From JACCZX01 sp963729165 (lineage in GTDB: Bacteria > Pseudomonadota > Gammaproteobacteria > Burkholderiales > Burkholderiaceae_F), in assembly GCA_963729165.1 (NCBI GenBank), contig CAVSMM010000015.1:1-64000 (forward strand): 64,000 nt of DNA. Reading direction: 5' to 3'. Both the position numbers and the translations under genes were made by a program. Positions 20,562-29,109 of the stretch are shown one piece after another. The stretch's first letter is position 1, and each line of letters opens with the position of its first letter. The notes beneath the pieces were generated by a model. That model saw nothing but the letters and a program-made list of their open reading frames with translations. It searched no databases and was not told the origin of the DNA.

Positions 20562-21893
20562 ATGAGTGAATTCAATCGGCGCAAGTTTCTGGAAGGTTCA
20601 GCGAGCGTTGCAGCCGCCGCGACATTAGGTTCAAGCGCTGCGGTGTTTTCGCCGCTCGGCGAATGCGCAGACGCTGACGCTGAAGCCGGAAAAGGGCGCG
20701 ACGCTGCGCGTGCTGCGCTGGAGCCGCTTCGTGCAGGGCGACATCGACGCCTACATGGCGAACGTCAAGAAGTTCACCGACAAGACCGGCATCCCGGTGC
20801 GCGTTGACAACGAAGGCTGGGAAGACGTACGTCCGAAAGCTGCGGTGGCAGCAAACACCGGTGCGGGACCCGACATCATCCTGTCGACCAACGACGATGC
20901 CAACCTTTATCCGGACAAGCTGCTCGACGTGACCGACGTCGCCGAGTACATCGGCAAGAAATACGGCCCGTGGTATCCGGCGTGTGAGGCGTTCCTGCGG
21001 CCCGACGGCAAGAAGTGGATCGGGCATTCCGCTCGGCTCGGCTGGAGCAATGCTGGTTTATCGCGGCAGCATGGTCAAAGCGGCCGGCTTCGACACTTTC
21101 CCGAAAGACACCGACGGCTTCCTGAAGCTGATGAAGGCGCTGCACGCGAAAGGCACTCCGGGCGGCATGGCGCTCGGCAACGCAACCGGCGACGGCCTGT
21201 GGTGCAACTGGCTGATCTGGGCGTTCGGCGGCAAGCTGGTCGACGAGAAAAACAAGGTCGTGATCGACAGCCCCGAAACGCATGAAGGCGCTCGAATACG
21301 GCAAGGAGCTGTATGCGACGTTCATTCCGGGCACGCTGTCGTGGCTCGACCCGAACAACAACAAGGCGTTCCTTGACGGCCAGATTTCGCTGACCAACAA
21401 CGGCATCTCGATTTACTACGCGACCAAGACCTCGACCGATCCGAAGGTCAAGGAACTGCAGGCCGATGTCCAGCATGCGAACTATCCGATCGGTCCCGTG
21501 GGCGTGCCGACCGAGTCGCATCTGTTCTTCAACCAGATGATCATGAAGTACACGAAGTACCCGCAGGCGGCGAAGGAGTTCCTGCGCTTCATGATGGAAA
21601 AGGAACAGTTCGATCCGTGGTTGACAGGCGCCGGTGCGTACATCGCGACGCCGCTCGCCGGCTACGCGAATCTTCCGATCTGGACTGTCGATCCGAAGCA
21701 CACGCCTTATCGAGACCCGGTCAAGAACATGCGGCCGGCCGGCTACGCAGGCAAGCTGGGTTACGCATCGGCAGGTGCGGGCGCCGACTTCATCGTCGTC
21801 AACATGGTGGCCGAGGCAGTCAGCGGATCGAAGACACCGAAGGAAGCAATGGAACGCGCGCAGAAGCGTGCTGAGAGGTACTACAAAGTCTGA
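20562..21893 (+). CDS. Extracellular solute-binding protein, family 1 (sugar ABC)
   Basis: This is the periplasmic receptor of the CUT1-type importer. It begins with a Tat-like signal (NRRKFLEGS followed by an Ala-rich hydrophobic run). The mature protein continues TLRVLRWSRFVQGDIDAYMANV, GAGPDIILSTNDDANLYPDKL, WCNWLIWAFGGKLVDEKN and WLTGAGAYIATPLAGY, typical of MalE/UgpB-like receptors with a Trp-rich ligand cleft. At least three breaks (near 20680, 21035 and 21285) divide it; joined length is about 440 residues. The sugar bound is unknown. A hairpin sits directly after the stop codon. Confidence 0.88.
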
Positions 21894-21912
21894 TATCGCG
21901 TTCTGCGTGAAC

Positions 21913-21936
21913 AAGGGCTCGCGCACGCGGGCCCTT
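21913..21936 (+). terminator. Intercistronic hairpin after the solute-binding protein gene
   Basis: The arms AAGGGC and GCCCTT enclose an inner CGC/GCG pairing and are followed by TTTCTG. It lies within the 50 bases between the binding-protein stop and the first permease ATG. Such partial terminators or RNA-stabilising stems commonly let receptor mRNA exceed permease mRNA in ABC operons. Confidence 0.55.
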
Positions 21937-21942
21937 TCTGCG

Positions 21943-22851
21943 ATGACGGCTCTCGAGAAGCTGCAGAACAACCGCAACGCGCTGGGCATGATGTTCATGC
22001 TGCCGGCGGCGGTGTTGTTGCTGCTGTTTCTCACCTATCCGCTCGGCCTCGGCGTCTGGCTCGGCTTCACCGATACGAAAGTCGGCCGGGACGGTGTCTG
22101 GATCGGTCTCGAGAACTACGAGTTTCTGTGGGGCGATGCCGTCACACGGCTCGCGCTCTTCAATACGCTTTTCTATACGTTTGTCGCGAGCGTCTTCAAG
22201 TTCGTTCTCGGACTCTGGCTCGCGTTGCTTCTGAACCGCAATATCCGCTTCAAGACGTTCTTTCGCGCGGTCATCCTGTTGCCGTACATCGTGCCGACCG
22301 CGCTGTCGGCAATCGCTTTCTGGTGGATCTACGACGCGCAGTTCTCGATCATCAGCTGGGTGCTGGTGAAGATGGGTTTGATCGACCGCTACATCGATTT
22401 CCTCGGCGAGCCGTGGAATGCGCGGCTGTCGGTGATCGCAGCCAATATCTGGCGCGGGGTTCCCTTCGTCGCGATCACGCTGCTTGCGGGTCTGCAGACG
22501 ATCTCGCCGTCGTATTACGAAGCGTCGGCGATCGACGGCGCCACTCGGTGGCAGCAGTTTCGCTACGTCACGTTGCCGCTGCTGACGCCGATCATCGCGG
22601 TCGTGATGACGTTCTCGGTGCTGTTCACGTTCACCGACTTCCAGCTGATCTACGTGATCACGCGCGGCGGCCCGCTGAACGCGACGCACCTGATGGCGAC
22701 GCTGTCGTTCCAGCGCGCGATCTCGGGTGGCGCGCTCGGCGAGGGCGCGGCGATCTCGATCGCGATGGTGCCGTTCCTGCTGGCCGCGATCATGTTCAGT
22801 TACTTCGGCCTGCAGCGCCGCGCCTGGCAACAGGGAGGGCAGGACAAATGA
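21943..22851 (+). CDS. Carbohydrate ABC transporter permease (MalF/UgpA type)
   Basis: The protein of about 302 residues has six hydrophobic segments and starts MTALEKLQNNRNALGMMFMLPAA. The EAA loop that docks on the ATPase reads YYEASAIDGATRWQQFRYVTLPLL. An upstream in-frame GTG at 21907 would place the start inside the hairpin before the gene, so the ATG is preferred. It is intact. Its TGA overlaps the ATG of the second permease (ATGA), ensuring paired synthesis. Confidence 0.93.
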   Translation: MTALEKLQNNRNALGMMFMLPAAVLLLLFLTYPLGLGVWLGFTDTKVGRDGVWIGLENYEFLWGDAVTRLALFNTLFYTFVASVFKFVLGLWLALLLNRNIRFKTFFRAVILLPYIVPTALSAIAFWWIYDAQFSIISWVLVKMGLIDRYIDFLGEPWNARLSVIAANIWRGVPFVAITLLAGLQTISPSYYEASAIDGATRWQQFRYVTLPLLTPIIAVVMTFSVLFTFTDFQLIYVITRGGPLNATHLMATLSFQRAISGGALGEGAAISIAMVPFLLAAIMFSYFGLQRRAWQQGGQDK

Positions 22852-23741
22852 GCACCACCGTCGCAGCGCCTTCCCCGCAAGCCGGCGAGAGCGTCGGCAT
22901 GAGCTATCTCGAGACGCCGTCGCGCAAGTTCGTCACGATCTATCTGCCGCTGATCGTGTTTCTGATCGTGCTGCTGTTTCCGTTCTACTGGATGGGCATC
23001 ACCTCGGTGAAGCCCGATCACGAGCTGCTGTCGCGTACCGGCAATCCGTTCTGGGTGATCGCGCCGACGCTCGCGCATTTCGACAAGCTGCTCTTTCGCA
23101 CCGCGTATCCGGAATGGATGTGGAACACCGTCTTCGTCTCGGTGGTCGCCACCGCGTTCTCGTTGGCGGCTTCGATATTCGCCGCCTACGCGATCGAGCG
23201 ACTTCGCTTTCGCGGTTCGAAGCACGTGGGTCTGTCGATCTTTCTCGCCTATCTGGTGCCGCCGTCGATCCTGTTCATTCCGCTGGCAACGGTCGTCTTC
23301 AAGCTCGGCCTGTTCGACACGCGCTGGGCGTTGATCCTGACGTATCCGACGTTTCTGATTCCGTTTTGCACCTGGCTGCTGATGGGCTACTTCCGCTCGA
23401 TTCCGTTCGAGCTCGAAGAGTGCGCGCTGATTGATGGCGCCACGCGCTGGCAGATCCTGACCAAGATCGTGCTGCCGCTCGCGGTGCCCGGCCTGATCTC
23501 GGCCGGCATCTTCGCCTTCACGCTGTCGTGGAACGAGTTCATCTACGCGCTGACCTTCATCTCGTCGTCGGAGATCAAGACGGTGCCGGTCGGCGTCGTC
23601 ACCGAACTCGTCGAGGGCGACGTCTACCACTGGGGTCCGTTAATGGCTGGCGCGCTGCTCGGCTCGCTGCCGGTGGCGTTTATCTACTCGTTCTTCGTCG
23701 AGTATTACGTGTCGGGACTGACCGGGTCGGTCAAGGAATAG
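22848..23741 (+). CDS. Carbohydrate ABC transporter permease (MalG/UgpE type)
   Basis: This 297-residue second permease starts MSTTVAAPSPQAGESVGMSY and has six membrane segments, beginning FVTIYLPLIVFLIVLLFPFYW. The EAA motif is ELEECALIDGATRWQILTKIVLPLA, followed by LSWNEFIYALTF, which is characteristic of MalG-like subunits. It is intact and is the last gene of the operon that begins with the dehydratase. It marks the left border of the patch containing the sulfatase and the integron cassette. Confidence 0.93.
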   Translation: MSTTVAAPSPQAGESVGMSYLETPSRKFVTIYLPLIVFLIVLLFPFYWMGITSVKPDHELLSRTGNPFWVIAPTLAHFDKLLFRTAYPEWMWNTVFVSVVATAFSLAASIFAAYAIERLRFRGSKHVGLSIFLAYLVPPSILFIPLATVVFKLGLFDTRWALILTYPTFLIPFCTWLLMGYFRSIPFELEECALIDGATRWQILTKIVLPLAVPGLISAGIFAFTLSWNEFIYALTFISSSEIKTVPVGVVTELVEGDVYHWGPLMAGALLGSLPVAFIYSFFVEYYVSGLTGSVKE

Positions 23742-23745
23742 CGGG

Positions 23746-24005
23746 CTACTTAGGTGCCTTGTTCATCAGCTGGTCGTAGATAAGCTGGTACGAATCTGCA
23801 GGTATCGCCATCGCACCATAGTACGGACGGTCTAGGCTAATAATTACGAAGAGCACCATAGCCAAGAAGCCCGACAGAGCCGTCACCAGAATGGCGTGAA
23901 AACGCGCGTCTTCGACGGGAAACAAAAGTGAGAGGAGCACACAGCCCATCGCACCGGGCAGAAGGACAACCCACATAACGCCTGGCAGCCCGCTGTTGAT
24001 GCGCT
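23746..24005 (-). pseudogene. C-terminal fragment of a DUF4239 membrane protein
   Basis: Eighty-odd residues resemble the end of DUF4239 proteins: SGLPGVMWVVLLPGAMG, the acidic VEDARFHAILVTALSG, and LFVIISLDRPYYGAMAIP, the family's LDRPF-like ending. The first 150-200 residues expected for the family are absent. A stop lies just upstream in the same frame, and a different membrane segment abuts it. It looks like a truncated gene left by a rearrangement. Confidence 0.55.
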
Positions 24006-24245
24006 TGTATCAAGGATGAAGTGGTAGCTTCTGGTCTGACGTGCTAGCACTCGGTGGAGGGGCTGGGCGACACGGCGGAACCGACGGGACAATACGACCA
24101 CCGAAGCCACAGTGGCAACGCCGAACGCTGCCAATCCGATCAGAAACAAGGTCTCCGGCAGCCTAGGCGGCTGAACTGCATTGGCGTGGACGACCAGCCA
24201 ATGGACAAAGCACAAGAACGCAGCCAGAACGAGCGCGAACCGGTC
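24006..24245 (-). CDS. Fragment of an unrecognised membrane protein
   Basis: An 80-residue open stretch contains two hydrophobic segments, FALVLAAFLCFVHWLVV and LFLIGLAAFGVATVASVVVL, followed by a basic loop, SRRFRRVAQPLHRVLARQ. It overlaps the predicted C-terminus of the sulfatase in another frame and runs into the DUF4239 fragment. I do not recognise it. It may be an in-frame part of the neighbouring broken gene. Confidence 0.3.
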
Positions 24246-25599
24246 GCGAGAGTTCAGGCAACATCGAGTTGTTCCAGGTTTCCCAATCGCTCTTGAGGCG
24301 ATCGAAGATGTCTTTTCGCTGATCCTTCAGATTTGCCCGCTCGCGCGGATCCTGAACGACATCGAAGAGGAACTCGTGACCGGCTATTTGAAGATATTTC
24401 CAGTCGCCGTCGCGGACCGGCGCGCTGTCCATCCGGCGTAGTAGCGCCAGAACAGTTTGCGGGCATGTGACGAGGCGCCACCGGTCAGTGTCGGCAGCAA
24501 GTACTCGCCGTCCGGCGGAGGGGTCGGGTCTGGCGAATACCGGCGCTCGCCAGCAGCGTCGGCATCCGAGTCCATCGAGATCATGAGCTGCTCGGAAACC
24601 GATTCGCCATCAACTCGGCCCGGCCAGCGCACGATGGCCGGGATGCGCAGACCGCCTTCAAGAAGTTCTCCCTTCATCCCAGTGAACGGCCACATATTGG
24701 AGAATCGCTCGCCGCCGTTATCGCTAGTAAATACAACGATCGTGTTTGCGGAGAGGCCCTTGAACCTGGAGGGCCTGCAATACCCGGCCGATATTGGTGT
24801 CCAGGCTTTGCATCATGGCCATGTAAGTCTTCTGCGTGCCGCCATCGCGGTGGAAGAGGTTCTTGATCCGCTTCGACCTCGGCTTCGTCGTCCGGACCCT
24901 CCCAAGGCCAATGTGGCGCGGTGAAATGCAGACTCAGCAGGAAAGGCTCGCTTCGATCTGGCATAGCCTTCGATCGTTTGCACCGCCCTGTCGCCGAGCA
25001 GATTCGTCATGTAGCCGACGCGATCAATCGGCACCTCCTGCTCGAAGAGCGGGTCCGACGACTTGCTGCCATGATTGAAACAGTCCGCGGCGCCGCCGAA
25101 GATGCCGAAGAACCGGTCGTAACCGCTCTTGAGCGGGCTGTAGTCCGGTAGAAAGCCGAGATGCCATTTGCCGACGAGCGTTGTGCCGTAACCCGCTTCT
25201 TGAGTAGCGAGGGGAATGTCGGGTGGCTCGGCGGCAGGCTAACAACTTTCGGTGTCGTGGGATTGATCGGTTCCTCCAGACCCACCGGAAGACGCATTTG
25301 ATAGCGCCCGGTAATTAGCGCTGTGCGTGTCGGCGAACAACTCGCGGAATTCGAATATCCCTGCGTGCAATTCAATCCCTCGATTGACAGACGGTCGATG
25401 TTGGGCGTCGTGTAGTCACGCTGGCCGTAGCAGCTCACGTCCGCATAGCCAAGGTCGTCCGCAAGAATGAAGACGATGTTCGGCTTGACGGTATGTGCCC
25501 GACTTACTTGGCTAAATCTGGCCCCCGCGAGGGCTGAGAGCCCGCGGCGGTCGCTTGGACAAATCGACGACGGGTAAACGTCCTTTGAGCATGCGCCAT
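24163..25599 (-). CDS. Sulfatase, Tat-exported, broken by several indels
   Basis: The start ATG follows GGAGAGGA and gives MAHAQRTFTRRRFVQATAAG, a twin-arginine signal. After a slip the body reads KPNIVFILADDLGYADVSCYG (metal-binding Asp pair) and SASCSPTRTALITGRYQMRL. The C-S-P-T-R core is the formylglycine site of type I sulfatases. Later fragments read FLLSLHFTAPHWPWEGPDD, GGLRIPAIVRWPGRV and DGDWKYLQIAGHEFLFDV, spread over about five frames. The end is uncertain because the frame runs on past the usual C-terminus. It stands 95 bases beyond an attC site on the same strand. Activity, and whether the breaks are real, are unknown. Confidence 0.7.
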
Positions 25600-25693
25600 T
25601 TAGTCCTCTCCTGCGTGCCACTCTTCAATTGTGTTCGCGCTTCACTCACCATCGTTCCAACTCGGAAACCCCGCTTCGAATTTTCGCGTTGAT

Positions 25694-25753
25694 GTCTAAC
25701 GTCCGAGTTCAGCCGCGCTTGCAGAGCGTCGGCTCTCGAACGACGTGTTAGAC
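25694..25753 (-). other. Integron attC recombination site
   Basis: The 60-base element is bounded on the minus strand by GTCTAAC and GTTAGAC, matching RYYYAAC and GTTRRRY exactly. Inside, GTC pairs with GAC, GTTC pairs with GAAC, and AGCCG pairs with CGGCT with an unpaired GAG on one side only, as expected for extrahelical bases. The tip is a CGCT/AGCG stem. This is the full folded architecture of attC sites of the 60-base class (aadA-like). It begins 7 bases after the stop of the cassette gene, the normal position. Confidence 0.85.
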
Positions 25754-25760
25754 GACATCT

Positions 25761-26233
25761 TCATTGAGGACGAATGCTGCCATTGAGTTCAGCGAAGGCG
25801 CCGCTGATGAACCTGGCACCAAGCGTGTGCTCCTCGTCCCACGCACATCGCAGAGCGACCTCCGCACAAAGTTTGCGTCCAAGTGGCGTCACCGAGGCAG
25901 ATTCGACTTCAACGTACTCCCAAGTCTCGGACGGTGTGCGATTGGCTGGCAGTGGCGAGCTTGGCGTAAGTTCGCCTTCAGCAACCGCTTCGGCATATGG
26001 TTCGTAGTGCTCAAACAGCGCGCAACTGACCCGCTCGCGATCTCTTACAAACATCCCGGGAAGCTCCTTGGTTATGGCGAGGGCCGATGCATCAGGTTCC
26101 TTCCGGCCGCCAGATACTGCGAGGGGAGTTCGCACTCCGGCAAATCAATAGTGCCTCGCCATCGACCGCGCCTCCGTTGCAACTCACCGAGCGCAGCGTC
26201 GCAATACGTTAGAGATAGAAAGAGGCCGAACAT
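25761..26233 (-). CDS. Integron gene-cassette protein, unknown function (DUF6985-like)
   Basis: The gene starts 12 bases inside the cassette boundary at MFGLFLSLTYCDAALGEL. An early part contains RRGRWRGTIDLPE. A slip near 26100 is needed to continue into SGGRKEPDASALAITKELPG. It then runs CALFEHYEPYAEAVAEGEL and WEYVEVESASVTPLG to WDEEHTLGARFISGAFAELN at the end. The W-x-G-x-I-x-LP start and the WDEEHTLG ending resemble the DUF6985/DUF2262 group, often found as cassette or polymorphic-toxin-immunity-like proteins. That resemblance is from memory. Without the slip, the C-terminal 124 residues could start at an in-frame GTG. The less GC-rich composition supports transfer. Confidence 0.6.
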
Positions 26234-26245
26234 AAGCGCCGTGTC

Positions 26246-26304
26246 GTCTAACTTGTCTTAGACCTAGGATTCTGCTCCTTAATGTGGCGGCTGCGGTTTA
26301 AGAC
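26246..26304 (-). other. Second integron recombination site-like element (attI or degenerate attC)
   Basis: On the minus strand the cassette gene is preceded by GTTAGAC, a perfect GTTRRRY core. The preceding bases read GGTCTAAGACAA, similar to the CCTAAAACAAAGTTAGGC end of attI1. An inverted repeat (GTCTTAAACC and GGTCTAAGAC, one mismatch) spans the element, but a clean RYYYAAC partner is lacking. It defines the upstream cassette boundary. Whether it is attI or a degenerate attC is open, since no integrase gene is found beside it. Confidence 0.45.
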
Positions 26305-26427
26305 GGACCGCCATGTTGGCTGCTAAGCCGCATGGATAATTGATTTAGCGCGTTTGCCCACGTCAAAAACGGCATTAACAGTTCCGCGAAAAACCGCCGC
26401 TGATTGGACATCGCGTTGCGCGGCTAT

Positions 26428-28044
26428 CTAGGTCACCGGCGCAGGATTGAACAGCACCAGCGCGTTATGCAGCTTCCATTGTTCGGCCCAGGTTTTCTTG
26501 CGGCCGCTCGCGACTTCCAGCATCAATCGAAACAGCTCCCAACCGACATCCTCAATCGACGCTGAGCCATCGGCGATCGTGCCGGCGTTGATATCCATCA
26601 GGTCGTGCCAGCGCCGCGCCAGGTCACTGCGCGTCGCGACCTTGATCACCGGCACTGCGGCGAGCCCGTACGGCGTGCCGCGTCCGGTAGTGAACACATG
26701 CAGGTTCATTCCAGCGGCGAGCTGCAATGTGCCGCAGATGAAATCGCTGGCCGGCGTCGCTGCATAGATCAATCCTTTTTGCTTCAGCTTTTCGCCGGGT
26801 GCGAGCACGCCGGAGATCGGAACTGAGCCCGATTTGACGATCGAGCCCATCGCTTTCTCGACGATGTTGGCCAGGCCGCCCTTCTTGTTGCCCGGCGTGG
26901 TGTTGGCGCTGCGGTCGACTTGGCCGCGACTCAGGTATGCGTCGTACCAGGCCATCTCGCGAATCATTGCTTGCGCGACCTCGGGTGTCGTGGCGCGCGA
27001 TGTCAGCTGATCGATGCCGTCTCTGACCTCGGTCGTTTCGGAGAACATCACGCTGGCGCCGGCGCGCACCAGCAGGTCGGTGCAGAAGCCGACCGCCGGA
27101 TTGGCGGTGACGCCCGAGAACGCATCGCTGCCGCCACACTGCACGCCGACCACCAGCTCGCTCGCCGGCACCGTTTCGCGCACGCGTGCATTCAGGCGCT
27201 CGAGGTGCAGCTGCGCAGTCGCCATGATCGAGTCGACCATCGACATGAAGCCGACGTGGTCTTCATCCTGCAGGCAAACGACATCGAGACCCGGGTCTGC
27301 ATTGGCGCCGACATCGGCGACGCTGCGCTCGTCGGTGATCGCGATCGTTCCCGGCGGCATCAGCCGCTCGGGCTGCAGCTTTTCGCAGCCTAGGCTTACC
27401 ACCATCACTTCGCCGCCGAAGTTCGGGTTCAGGCTGATGTTGCGCAACGTGCGAATCGGAATCTCCGCTCCCGGTGCGTCGATCGCGACGCCGCAGCCAT
27501 ACGTGTGCTCGAGCCCGATCACGTCGTCGACATTCGGAAACTGCGGCAGCAGCTCGGCCTTGATGCGCTGTACTGCGAAGTCCACGACGCCGGCAACGCA
27601 TTGCACGGTGGTCGTGATCGCCAGGATGTTGCGCGTGCCGACCGAGCCGTCGGGATTGCGATAGCCGTCGAACGTGTAGCCCTCGAGCGGTGCCTGCGGG
27701 TGTGGCTTGACCGTGGCGATCGGCAGGTTATCGAGCTCGCGTGCTGCCGGCATTTTCAGCAGCCGCTCGTGAACCCAGCTGCCGGCCGGGATATCTTTCA
27801 GCGCGTAGCCGATCGGAATGCCATAGCGCAGCACCGGCGCATCGGCGGGCAGATCGACCAGCGCGACCTTGTGGCCTTGCGGAACGCGGTCGCGCAATGT
27901 CAGGCCTGACGACAGAACGGCGCCCGGCGGCAGACCGCCGTCGTTGGCCACGATGGCGACGTTGTCGCGCTCGTGCATGCGGATCGTCAGCGGCTCGCTG
28001 CTGCGTGTTGCGGCAGGTGTTTCAGCGATCACGGCATCGTTCAT
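26428..28044 (-). CDS. garD: Galactarate dehydratase
   Basis: The enzyme dehydrates galactarate (mucate) to 5-dehydro-4-deoxyglucarate. The 538-residue protein is close to E. coli GarD along its whole length. Examples are ERDNVAIVANDGGLPPG, PQGHKVALVDLPADAP, LEGYTFDGYRNPDGSVGTRN, ITTTVQCVAGVVD, YGCGVAIDAPGAEIPIRT, VVGVQCGGSDAFSGVTANP and the C-terminal FNPAPVT. The cysteine and histidine residues of the SAF and catalytic domains are kept. The start MNDAVIAETPAAT is chosen because GGAG precedes it and E. coli GarD begins at the corresponding place. It is intact and divergent from a Bug receptor-gudD operon. Confidence 0.95.
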   Translation of the reverse strand: MNDAVIAETPAATRSSEPLTIRMHERDNVAIVANDGGLPPGAVLSSGLTLRDRVPQGHKVALVDLPADAPVLRYGIPIGYALKDIPAGSWVHERLLKMPAARELDNLPIATVKPHPQAPLEGYTFDGYRNPDGSVGTRNILAITTTVQCVAGVVDFAVQRIKAELLPQFPNVDDVIGLEHTYGCGVAIDAPGAEIPIRTLRNISLNPNFGGEVMVVSLGCEKLQPERLMPPGTIAITDERSVADVGANADPGLDVVCLQDEDHVGFMSMVDSIMATAQLHLERLNARVRETVPASELVVGVQCGGSDAFSGVTANPAVGFCTDLLVRAGASVMFSETTEVRDGIDQLTSRATTPEVAQAMIREMAWYDAYLSRGQVDRSANTTPGNKKGGLANIVEKAMGSIVKSGSVPISGVLAPGEKLKQKGLIYAATPASDFICGTLQLAAGMNLHVFTTGRGTPYGLAAVPVIKVATRSDLARRWHDLMDINAGTIADGSASIEDVGWELFRLMLEVASGRKKTWAEQWKLHNALVLFNPAPVT

Positions 28045-28143
28045 CGGATCTCCTCGCCCCGCGGCATTGGGGCTACGGTAATTGTCTAACATAGCGGGAA
28101 GGTTCCGCACGTGCCGAAGAACCACCACCAAGGAGACACACTG

Positions 28144-29107
28144 ATGAAGAAATTTTTAATTGCTTCCGCCATCGCGCTCGGCGCGGCTACCGGAGCCCAA
28201 GCGCAAACGTTGGCCGACGAAGCCTGTGACGCTGGTGGTTCCTTTCCCGGCGGGCGGATCGACGGATTCGATTGCTCGTGCCATCGGCCCAAAGCTCAGC
28301 GCAGCGTATGGACAACAGTTCGTCGTAGATAACAAGCCGGGCGCGACCGGGACCATCGGTGCGGTGCTCGTGAAGCGCGCGGCGCCCGATGGCTACACGT
28401 TCCTTGTGACATCGCTCGGCCCGCTGGTCATCGTGCCGCATCTGATCAAGCCGATGCAGTACGACGCACTGAAAGACTTTGATCTGATCACGGTGGCCGT
28501 TCACGCTCCCAATGTCCTCGCGGTGCCGGCCGCTTCTCCGCACAAATCGCTCGCCGATGTCATTGCGTATCTGAAGGCGAATCCGGGCAAGATGAGCTTT
28601 GCTTCTGCGGGCAATGGCTCGAGCGATCACCTGACGGCTGAATTGTTCTGGCTGCAAACCGGTACGAACGGCCTGCACATTCCTTACAAAGGCGGAGCGC
28701 CGGCGATCTCCGACCTGCTGGGTAACCAAGTCGAGGCGACGTTCATGAACATCAACACCGCGATGCCGCTGGTGAAGTCCGGCAAGCTTAGGGCGCTTGC
28801 GATCACCAGTGCAAAGCGCTCCGAGGTACTGCCCGACGTGCCGACGCTGATCGAAGCAGGCATCAAGGGCGTTGACGTCTATTCGTGGCAAGCCGTGGTC
28901 GGACCCAAAGGGCTGCCGGCAGACGTGCGCGACAAGATGCACGCGGGAATCGTCGCTGCGCTGAATGACCCGACGATCAAGCAGCAGTTCACTTCGGTCG
29001 GATTCGAAATCGTCGCCAACACGCCAGCGCAGTTCGCTGCTTTCCAGCAACAAGAGTTCGCGCGTTGGAAGCAGGTGATCGAAACCCGGAAGATCACCGC
29101 CGACTGA
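28144..29107 (+). CDS. Bug-family tripartite tricarboxylate transporter substrate-binding protein
   Basis: This is a periplasmic receptor of about 320 residues. Its signal peptide is MKKFLIASAIALGAATGAQA. After a slip near 28220 it continues KPVTLVVPFPAGGSTDSIAR, the hallmark Bug N-terminus, then VDNKPGATGTIGAVLVKRA, GYTFLVTSLG and GGAPAISDLLGNQVEATFMN. These receptors bind carboxylates. No membrane subunits of the tripartite system are encoded here, a common situation for Bug proteins. The gene ends two bases before gudD, so glucarate or galactarate is the likely ligand (inference). Confidence 0.88.
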
Positions 29108-29109
29108 TC

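Noticed and set aside
25001..25621. Sulfatase start at a GTG 22 bases upstream, which keeps one long frame.
   Set aside because: The ATG at 25599 has a GGAGAGGA site and yields a clear twin-arginine signal; the GTG frame begins with sequence unlike any export signal.
28084..28090. Another GTCTAAC upstream of the Bug receptor gene that could be half of an attC.
   Set aside because: No GTTRRRY partner lies within 150 bases on either side and no inner pairing arms are present, so it is a chance heptamer.
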